Shown piece by piece: positions 41,232 through 47,726 of a DNA stretch of 64,000 nt. Every line of letters begins with the position of its first letter. Positions within the stretch are counted from its first letter, which is position 1. The stretch covers positions 27,324-91,323 of the forward strand of contig NZ_JAGGOI010000009.1 of NCBI RefSeq assembly GCF_018614585.1. The letters are read 5' to 3'. Source of the DNA: Streptomyces sp. ISL-1 (GTDB lineage: Bacteria > Actinomycetota > Actinomycetes > Streptomycetales > Streptomycetaceae). The notes under the pieces were generated by a model. The model had not been told where the DNA came from, did no database searches, and saw only the letters and a program-made list of their open reading frames with translations. Position numbers and translations under genes: made by a program.

Positions 41232-44023
41232 CTGCGTGCCTCCTCGACTGTGTCCCCCGGCTCTACTGCTTCGGTGCCTGCTTCCGTGTTCGTCTGGTCC
41301 GCGATCTCGGCCTCGACGTCGCGGCGTCCGTTCTTCGCGCCCTGATGGAAGCCGCCGAGGCGGCGGCGCAGGGCGTCGGCGTCGACGCTGCCGGTGCGCT
41401 CGCCGGGCGCGGTGGCGGGCTTGACGACCTTGGGGGTGCGCTTGGGCAGGCCCTTGTCGGTGACGCGCTCCCAGGCGGGCCGCGCCCCGGCAGCCCGCTG
41501 GGGCTCGGTGACCGGCTCGGCGACCGGCTCGGGGTCGGCGAACGGCCGGGGCTCGGCGAACGGCACGGCGTCCGCCTGGGCGACCGGCTCGCGCTCTGCG
41601 TGAGCCACCGGCTCGGGCTCCGCCGCGGCGACCGGCTCTTCGGTCACCGCCGCCGCGACCGGCTCTTCGGTCACCTGCTCCGGCAGGCGCATCGAGAACG
41701 TCGCCTCCTCGACCTCGGTGCTCTCAGGGTTCCCGTCGGCCGTCCGCTCGTGCACGTCCGGCCCCGCCGCCCGGATCGCCTGCTCGGCGGCCACCACGAG
41801 GGGGTCGACTCGGCGCGAACTGCCCGGCAGCGCATTGGAGTTGGCCTCCGCCACCGACCCGGGCAGATGCTGCGCGGGCGACCCGCCGGTGCCCGCCATC
41901 GGCACCCTGTGCGTCTCGGCGGCCGGCGGTCCGGCCGGCAGCAGCGCCTGCGTGAGAACGACGACCGCGGCGATCCCGCCCTGCTTCTGCTCGCGCAGCT
42001 GCACCCGTACGCCGTGGCGTGCGGCCAGCAGGGCGGCCACCCGCAGCCCGAGGCCCTCGCCGTCCCGGCCGGCCCGGGTCTCGTACGCGTGCGGGTTCTC
42101 GAGTCGCGCGTTCAGCTCGGCCATCCGCCCGGTGGTCATCCCAATGCCGGTGTCCTGCACGGAGAGCATCACCTCGCCGCTCTCCAGCAGCCAGCCCGAC
42201 AACTCGACCTGGGCGTCGGGCGGCGAGAAGGATGTGGCGTTCTCCAGGAGCTCGGCGACCAGATGGCTGAGGTCGTCCGCGGCGAATCCGGCGACCTGCC
42301 CGTGCGGCGGAAGGGACTGGATGATGACCCGTTCGTACCGCTCGATCTCGCTGACGGCCGCGCGCAGTACGTCGACGAGCGGGACCGGGCCGGCGTGTCC
42401 GTGTCCGTGCTCCGCGCCCGCGAGGACCAGCAGGTTCTCGCTGTGGCGGCGCATGACGGTGGCCATGTGGTCGAGCTTGAAGAGGGTGGCGAGCCGCTCC
42501 GGGTCCTGCTCGCGCTCCTCCAGCTTCTCGATCACGCCGAGCTGGCGCTCGACGAGGCCGAGCGTGCGCAGCGAAAGATTGACGAAGGTCTGCTGGACGG
42601 TGTTCCGCAGCCGTTCGAGCTCGGCGGTCAGTTCTTGGACGCGCGCCTGGAGTTCGGCGCGGCCGGCGGCGAGTTCGGCGGCCAGCGCGTCACGGGAGTC
42701 GGCCAGGTCGCCGCGGTCGCTGTCCAGCCGCTCGGCTCGTACGCCGAGGTCCCGCAGCTTGTCGTGCAGGGTGTTCAGGGACCGTACGACCTGCGCGAAC
42801 TCATCGTTGCGGCCGGTGAAGCGGACCGGCTCCTCGACCTCGGGGGCGGCCGCGAGCCGGGCCGCGCCGATCCGCAGGACGGCGAGCGGCCGGGTGAGCG
42901 TACGGGCGACGGCGGCCGAGACGCCGATGGCGACGATCAGCAGGCCGCCGAGCAGGGCGATCCGGATCTCCAGCGCGGTGACGTCGTCGTCGCGCAGCTG
43001 CTCGAACCGCTCGATCCGCCCGGTGGCGAGGGACGACTCGACGCCCCGCATCTGCTCGATCCGGGCGGTGAGCGAGGATTCGAGAGTCTCGCGGTTGGAC
43101 TTGCGGTCGGCCGAGGAGAGCTCGGGCTGGTCGGTCAGCCGGGCGAGATAGCGCTCGGCGGTCTTGACCTCGGAGCCTGTGACGGTTGCGGCCAGCGAGT
43201 TGCGGGCCTCCTTGCCGGCGGCCTGGTCGAAGTCGGCGAGCGCGGCGAGTTCACGCACCCGGGACTGCTGGGCGGCGGCGCTCAGCGCGTTGCGCGTACG
43301 GTCGCTCTCGCCGTCGTCCCCGCTCTCGTCCTGGACGGGCAGTCCGGTGATCGGGTCGAAGCTCGGGCTGCTCTCCTTGCGCGGCACGGAGAGTGCGGCG
43401 AGCAGCAGCCCACGGGTGGCGGACGCCTGCTCGACTGCGAGGCCGAGTGCGGCGGGTGCGCGGGTGCCCGAGGCGGCGCGCGGCGGGGTCTTTTCGGCGA
43501 GCTCGTCGGCGAGGGCGTGCAGGCTCGTGATGACCGCGGAGTACGCCCGGTATGCCTCGATCGCCGTGCCCTTGCCTGTCAGGGCGGTACGGCGTACGGA
43601 GGGCACGGCGGACAGGTCGCGGCGCAGTTCGGCGTGGTCGCCGGGGACAGCGCCGCGGATCTCGTCGATCTGCCGGTCGACGCGGGTGCTGCGGCTGGCG
43701 GAGATCTCGCGCCGTTCCTCCTTGTCACCCTTCTGGTCGTCACGGCCCGCCGCGATGTACGCGGTGACGTCGTCGCGTTCGTCGGCGAGGGAGTGGGCCA
43801 GGGTGACGGCCTGGCGGTTCAGCCCGGCGAGGGTGACCAGGTCCTGGGACTCGGTCAGTTCGGCTGAGGTGGCAAGGACGCCGGGGGTGCCCGCCGCGAT
43901 CACGACGAGGCTGACCGCGGCGACTCCTGCCACCAGACGGCTTCGTACCCTCACGGCGCGGCCGCCGGGAGATCCCTCCGGAGTTCCAATGGGCCTGCCG
44001 CCGTTGCCCCGAGGCCGCTTCAT
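41228..44023 (-). CDS. cvnA: Conservon sensor histidine-kinase-like protein CvnA
   Basis: The 931-residue membrane protein has a first helix near 30-50, an extracellular nitrate-sensor-like helical domain, a second helix near 340-360 (ALLGGLLIVAIGVSAAV), a HAMP-like segment, a coiled coil and an ATPase domain with ELLENATSFSPP, QDTGIGM and GEGLGLRV. A canonical phospho-acceptor H-box is not evident, as usual for CvnA. The tail contains EPVA-type repeats (about 770-830). ATG 44023 was preferred to an in-frame TTG at 44041. It is the first gene of cvnABCD and the StyA-like gene. Confidence 0.9.
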   Translation of the reverse strand: MKRPRGNGGRPIGTPEGSPGGRAVRVRSRLVAGVAAVSLVVIAAGTPGVLATSAELTESQDLVTLAGLNRQAVTLAHSLADERDDVTAYIAAGRDDQKGDKEERREISASRSTRVDRQIDEIRGAVPGDHAELRRDLSAVPSVRRTALTGKGTAIEAYRAYSAVITSLHALADELAEKTPPRAASGTRAPAALGLAVEQASATRGLLLAALSVPRKESSPSFDPITGLPVQDESGDDGESDRTRNALSAAAQQSRVRELAALADFDQAAGKEARNSLAATVTGSEVKTAERYLARLTDQPELSSADRKSNRETLESSLTARIEQMRGVESSLATGRIERFEQLRDDDVTALEIRIALLGGLLIVAIGVSAAVARTLTRPLAVLRIGAARLAAAPEVEEPVRFTGRNDEFAQVVRSLNTLHDKLRDLGVRAERLDSDRGDLADSRDALAAELAAGRAELQARVQELTAELERLRNTVQQTFVNLSLRTLGLVERQLGVIEKLEEREQDPERLATLFKLDHMATVMRRHSENLLVLAGAEHGHGHAGPVPLVDVLRAAVSEIERYERVIIQSLPPHGQVAGFAADDLSHLVAELLENATSFSPPDAQVELSGWLLESGEVMLSVQDTGIGMTTGRMAELNARLENPHAYETRAGRDGEGLGLRVAALLAARHGVRVQLREQKQGGIAAVVVLTQALLPAGPPAAETHRVPMAGTGGSPAQHLPGSVAEANSNALPGSSRRVDPLVVAAEQAIRAAGPDVHERTADGNPESTEVEEATFSMRLPEQVTEEPVAAAVTEEPVAAAEPEPVAHAEREPVAQADAVPFAEPRPFADPEPVAEPVTEPQRAAGARPAWERVTDKGLPKRTPKVVKPATAPGERTGSVDADALRRRLGGFHQGAKNGRRDVEAEIADQTNTEAGTEAVEPGDTVEEARS

Positions 44024-44341
44024 CTGCACCGGTGCTCGCAATCTTGCTCGACTCGTTCGCCCATGAACCGGACCAGGGATGACGACCGGTCACACGCGAG
44101 GGCTACCCCTGGTACGGAAACGAGTGAACATCACTGCGGAGTTGGCGAACAAGTCGCCACCGGGGCCGATACGGCAACGCGCGGGGCACCGGCTGGATCT
44201 TCCGGCCAGGCTTTGGCAGGATGCGCGCCCGCACCCGGGAGGACCTGCGCCGCGCAGCCGCCGAACACGCCCTGACCTGCATGTACGGGACAATTGCGTG
44301 GCCATGCGGGCTTCGTGAAGGAGTCATGCAGACTGGGGATT
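44024..44341. other. Divergent promoter region of the conservon and the phosphatase gene
   Basis: The 318-base gap must hold promoters in both directions. No confident -10/-35 pair or operator was found, and the short open frames inside lack protein character. The segment GGCGA-ACAAG-TCGCC near 44142 is a weak inverted repeat only. Confidence 0.4.
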
Positions 44342-45130
44342 ATGCGTATCGAACTCGCGACCACCCCCGGCACGCCCGAACGCCCCAACGAGGACTGGGC
44401 TGCCGTGGCCCTGCCGGGCTCCGGTCAGGGCGGATCGCTCGTGGTGCTGGACGGTGTGACGCAACCCGCGGGCGACGACGGATGTGTGCACGGTGTGCCG
44501 TGGTTCACCGCCAGGCTGGGTGGCGCGCTGGTCGAACTGTCCGGTTCGCGACGGGATATGACGCTGGCAGAGGTCCTCTCGGAGGCAATCCGGCGCACCG
44601 CGGACGCCCATCGTGTCACCTGTGACCTTTCTCACGTGCGTACGCCCCAGGCCACGGTGGTCATGGCGCGCTGGGGCGGTCCGGCGGAGCCCGTGGAGCA
44701 TCTGGTGCTCTCCGACTCGACGCTGCTGCTGGAGTCGCCGGACGGGGAGGTGCGGGCGGTGCTCGACGACCGTATCGACCGGCTCCCCCGCGAGTCCCTG
44801 CGAACACACGCCTCGGCGGACGCGCTGCGCAACGCGGAGGGCGGGTTCTTCACCGCGGCGGCCGATCCGGGGGTGGCGGTCCGGGCGGTGACGGGCATTA
44901 CGCCCCGCGGCGAGGTGCGGGCCGTGGCCGCGCTGACCGACGGCGCGGCCCGCTGGGTGGAGATGTTCGCGGAGGGCAACTGGGCCCAATGCCTGGGGCT
45001 GCTGCGCAAGGAGGGGCCACAGGGACTGATCGACCGGGTCAGGGCGCTGGAGATCTCGGCCCAGGAGCGTGGGAGCGTGATCCGCTGGAAACTGCACGAC
45101 GACGCGGCGGCCGTCTTCGCGGAGCTCTGA
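44342..45130 (+). CDS. PP2C-like protein phosphatase domain protein
   Basis: The 262-residue protein resembles a PP2C phosphatase: TPERPNEDWAAV at 9-20, SLVVLDGVTQP with the metal-binding Asp-Gly, LVLSDSTLLLESPDG and AVAALTDGAARWVE. Some usual aspartates are less clear, so activity is probable but not certain. GGGG lies six bases before the ATG. It is divergent from the conservon and followed by a hairpin. It might reverse Ser/Thr phosphorylation in signalling, but no partner kinase is adjacent. Confidence 0.72.
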   Translation: MRIELATTPGTPERPNEDWAAVALPGSGQGGSLVVLDGVTQPAGDDGCVHGVPWFTARLGGALVELSGSRRDMTLAEVLSEAIRRTADAHRVTCDLSHVRTPQATVVMARWGGPAEPVEHLVLSDSTLLLESPDGEVRAVLDDRIDRLPRESLRTHASADALRNAEGGFFTAAADPGVAVRAVTGITPRGEVRAVAALTDGAARWVEMFAEGNWAQCLGLLRKEGPQGLIDRVRALEISAQERGSVIRWKLHDDAAAVFAEL

Positions 45131-45153
45131 CCCTTTCGGGCCCGCCGCCGGGC

Positions 45154-45172
45154 CCCCGGACGAAGTCCGGGG
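45154..45172. terminator. Terminator hairpin after the phosphatase gene
   Basis: CCCCGGAC and GTCCGGGG form a perfect 8-bp stem around a GAA loop, followed by AAAAG. It starts 24 bases after the phosphatase stop and lies between convergent genes, so it may act in both directions. Confidence 0.7.
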
Positions 45173-45222
45173 AAAAGTAACGGGGCGAGGACGAGCCGGC
45201 CGCTGGACGGCCCCGGTCATCC

Positions 45223-45705
45223 CTAGCTCTCGGCCCGCTGGTTCAGGTGATGCAGCAGCCGGGCCAGCTCCGCGACCTCGCCGCGGTCCCAGCCTGCCAG
45301 CTTGCTCATATAGCGGTCGCGCCTCGCGTCCCGGACCCGCCGGAAGCGCGAGCGCCCTTCGTCGGTCAGCCGGACGAGTGAAGCGCGGCCGTCGGCCGGG
45401 TCGGGTTCGCGGGCCACCAGGCCGAGCTCCTCCAGGGCGCGCAACTGGCGGCTCATGGTCGCCTTGCCGACGCCGAAGTAGCCTGCGAGCTCGGTGGCGC
45501 GCTGCTGCCCGGCATCCTCGAGACGCACGAGAAGTCCGTACGCGGCGGGCTCGAGGTCGGGGTGGACCTCGCGGGCCATCTCCCCGGAGGTCGCCCGGGC
45601 CCGGCGCAGAAAGACGGCCAACTCCCGCTCCAGAGCGAGGAATTCGTGGTCCACACCACTCCCGTACTTGGGGTCCGCTTCACTCTCTGTACCGCTTTCG
45701 TGCAC
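45223..45705 (-). CDS. MarR-family transcriptional regulator
   Basis: The 160-residue protein has the winged helix QQRATELAGYFGVGKATMSRQLRALEELGLVAREPDPADGR-like region (about 67-108) flanked by dimer helices, as in MarR repressors. The GTG at 45705 has GAGGGG eight bases before it. It is divergent from the GH25 lysozyme gene, which it may control, although no operator was recognised. Confidence 0.9.
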   Translation of the reverse strand: MHESGTESEADPKYGSGVDHEFLALERELAVFLRRARATSGEMAREVHPDLEPAAYGLLVRLEDAGQQRATELAGYFGVGKATMSRQLRALEELGLVAREPDPADGRASLVRLTDEGRSRFRRVRDARRDRYMSKLAGWDRGEVAELARLLHHLNQRAES

Positions 45706-45837
45706 GTCAGCACCCCTCGCGCGCTTTCCGGTTCCTTAAAGTTTCTTCCGGCGGCGGCCATTGCCGCAGCTCGGCCAGTATTTCGCAGGCGTAGACCAAC
45801 GGCAGCACGCCGGCCCCCTTCCACAAGGAGGTTCTAC

Positions 45838-45858
45838 GTGCGTAGCGTCATGGCGTAG
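45838..45858 (+). CDS. Six-codon leader-like ORF with ideal ribosome binding site
   Basis: A perfect AAGGAGG (45825-45831) stands six bases before GTG, which reads V-R-S-V-M-A and stops at TAG 45856-45858. The downstream lysozyme gene begins 84 bases later. Such a strong site in front of a tiny frame is unlikely to be random and could be a leader peptide, or the start of a gene that was lost. No attenuator hairpin was found after it. Confidence 0.35.
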   Translation: MRSVMA

Positions 45859-45942
45859 CTGGCATGTCCATACCATAAAGTCCGCCACGACATGTCTGGC
45901 ACATCGTCAGATCTCCCCCACCGAGGTCTTCGGAGGCACGCT

Positions 45943-46770
45943 ATGCCCGTGCTCAGATCCGGATCGACCGACCGCTCCCGCATCGCGACAGCGGTCGGCA
46001 CTCTCCTCGCAGTTCTCTCCCTCCTCCTCACCCTCCCCGCCGCCGCCGGCGCCGCTGACGCTCCCCCGCGCGGCTCGGCGCGCATGGGTGTGGGAGTCAT
46101 CGCCCACGACGGACAGGGAGGCCTGCCGCCAGGCAGTCGCGCCGCCCAGACCGAAGGCGTCGACGTCTCCAGTCACCAGGGCAACGTCAACTGGTCCAGC
46201 CTGTGGAGCAGCGGCGTGAAGTGGGCCTACGTCAAGGCCACCGAGGGCACCTACTACAAGAACCCGTACTTCGCGCAGCAGTACAACGGCTCGTACAGCA
46301 TCGGGATGGTCCGCGGCGCCTACCACTTCGCCACCCCCGACACCGCGACCGGCGCGGCGCAGGCCGACTACTTCGTGAACAACGGCGGCGGCTGGTCCAG
46401 GGACGGCAAGACCCTGCCGGGCGCGCTGGACATCGAGTGGAATCCGTACGGCGCCGCCTGCTTCGGCAAGACCCAGTCCGGGATGGTCACCTGGATCCGC
46501 GACTTCCTGAACCGCTACAAGGCGCGGACCGGGCGGGACGCGGTGATCTACACCGCGACCAGCTGGTGGACGCAGTGCACCGGCAACTACAGCGGCTTCG
46601 GCGCGGCCAACCCGCTGTGGATCGCCCGGTACAACACCACGCCGGGCACCCTCCCGGCGGGCTGGGCCTACCAGACGATGTGGCAGTACACCTCGTCAGG
46701 ACCGATCGTCGGCGACCACAACAAGTTCAACGGCGCGCTGGACCGCGTCGTGGCGCTCGCCAACGGCTGA
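45943..46770 (+). CDS. Secreted GH25 lysozyme
   Basis: The 275-residue protein has a signal peptide (LLAVLSLLLTLPAAAGAADA) and the glycoside hydrolase 25 fold. GVDVSSHQGNVNW holds the first catalytic Asp, then VKATEGTYYKNPYF, LDIEWNPYG with the Asp and Glu pair, and MWQYTSSG close the barrel. It hydrolyses the glycan of peptidoglycan outside the cell. GGAGG lies seven bases before the ATG at 45943. No wall-binding domain is attached. Confidence 0.92.
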   Translation: MPVLRSGSTDRSRIATAVGTLLAVLSLLLTLPAAAGAADAPPRGSARMGVGVIAHDGQGGLPPGSRAAQTEGVDVSSHQGNVNWSSLWSSGVKWAYVKATEGTYYKNPYFAQQYNGSYSIGMVRGAYHFATPDTATGAAQADYFVNNGGGWSRDGKTLPGALDIEWNPYGAACFGKTQSGMVTWIRDFLNRYKARTGRDAVIYTATSWWTQCTGNYSGFGAANPLWIARYNTTPGTLPAGWAYQTMWQYTSSGPIVGDHNKFNGALDRVVALANG

Positions 46771-46783
46771 GCGGCGCACGCAG

Positions 46784-46825
46784 CCCGTCCCGCGCCCGCT
46801 GGTCACGACCAGTGCGCGGGGCGGG
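46784..46825. terminator. Bidirectional hairpin between lysozyme and pentapeptide genes
   Basis: CCCGTCCCGCGC pairs with GCGCGGGGCGGG (one mismatch), and inside it CTGGTC pairs with GACCAG. The structure spans the stop of the convergent pentapeptide-repeat gene and lies 14 bases after the lysozyme stop, so it can terminate both. Confidence 0.65.
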
Positions 46826-47627
46826 TCAGCCCAGGAGGCAGCCTGGTGGACAGGTCGCCCTTGGCCGCGTTCAGCTGCGGCTGGGTCAGGAAGATGCTGC
46901 CGGTCAGATCCGCGCCCGCGAGATTCGCGTCCCTGAGGTCGGCCCCGATGAGGTCGGCGAGACGCAGATCGGCGCCGGTGAGATCGGCCGCGATGAGATA
47001 CGCGCCGCGCAGATCGGCGCCCCTGAGGTCCGCCCCCATGAGCCGCGCGCCGACGAGGTCGGCTCCCCTGCGGTTCTTCCTCTTCCGCCCCGCTTCTGCC
47101 CGTACGAGCTCGCTCGCATGGAGCAACAGCACGTTGACGTCCTGCCGGTGCGTGGCCACGTCCAGCTTCTCGAGGGACTCCGGGGCGAGTCCGGTCAGGC
47201 GCTCGGTCTCATCGAGCAGCCTTCGCAGCTCGCCGTGCAGCGGGCGGGCCGGGCGCAGGGCGAGCGCCTCGGTCAGATACCGGAGCAGCTCATGGAGCTG
47301 TCGTACGACGCGGAACACCGCGAACATCTGCGACGCGGTTTCCGGGGCCTGCCGCCAGTCCGTGCCGCCGAAAGTGACCTGGGAGACCTTCTGCCCGGCG
47401 CCGAAGCAGTCGTACACCGTGCAGCCGGGAAAGCCGCTCTGCCGCAGCCGCGTGTGAATGCCGCAGCGGAAGTCCGTCCGCAGGTTGGAGCAGGGCTTTC
47501 CGGCGTCCTTGTCGACCGCGAAGTCCGCGGATGCGGAGAAGGGCAGTGCCACGCAGCACAGACCGAAGCAGCTCCCGCAGTCCGCCCGCAGAGCCTGGTC
47601 GTCGCTTTGGTCGTTCACGCCGACCAT
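46803..47627 (-). CDS. Pentapeptide-repeat protein with Cys-rich N-terminus
   Basis: The 274-residue protein has two parts. Residues about 16-75 hold eight cysteines (ADCGSCFGLCC, GKPCSNL, DFRCGIHT, PGCTVYDCFGAG), a spacing like small Zn- or Fe-chelating domains of the YkgJ type. Residues about 185-250 are pentapeptide repeats A(D/N)LxG (GADLVGARLMGADLRGADLRG), which build a right-handed beta-helix. A helical segment joins them. Pentapeptide proteins may mimic DNA, but the metal domain suggests another role. The gene is convergent with the lysozyme. Confidence 0.82.
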   Translation of the reverse strand: MVGVNDQSDDQALRADCGSCFGLCCVALPFSASADFAVDKDAGKPCSNLRTDFRCGIHTRLRQSGFPGCTVYDCFGAGQKVSQVTFGGTDWRQAPETASQMFAVFRVVRQLHELLRYLTEALALRPARPLHGELRRLLDETERLTGLAPESLEKLDVATHRQDVNVLLLHASELVRAEAGRKRKNRRGADLVGARLMGADLRGADLRGAYLIAADLTGADLRLADLIGADLRDANLAGADLTGSIFLTQPQLNAAKGDLSTRLPPGLTRPAHWS

Positions 47628-47668
47628 TGTGCTGTGTCCCCCCGGGAGACGGACCCGCAGCCCCCGAA

Positions 47669-47693
47669 CCCCCGGCGCACGGGGCGCCGGGGG
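47669..47693. terminator. Terminator of the M4 metallopeptidase gene
   Basis: CCCCCGGCGC (47669-47678) and GCGCCGGGGG (47684-47693) form a 10-bp stem with a five-base loop, 34 bases past the peptidase stop. An alternative longer fold is GGAGACGGACCC with GGGTCCGTCTCC (47645-47656 and 47691-47702). Confidence 0.65.
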
Positions 47694-47726
47694 TCCGTCT
47701 CCTACCTGGAGATCACCGCGGGTGGG

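Noticed and set aside
41213..43867. An 884-codon plus-strand frame opposite cvnA
   Set aside because: It is the complement of a well-supported conservon gene and has shadow-like composition.
39723..44023. Consideration that the conservon and StyA-like gene are part of a styrene degradation cluster
   Set aside because: No reductase, isomerase or dehydrogenase of that pathway is nearby; the conservon explanation is sufficient.
44079..44318. A 79-codon frame between cvnA and the phosphatase gene
   Set aside because: Proline/arginine-rich with no ribosome binding site and it overlaps the expected promoter region.
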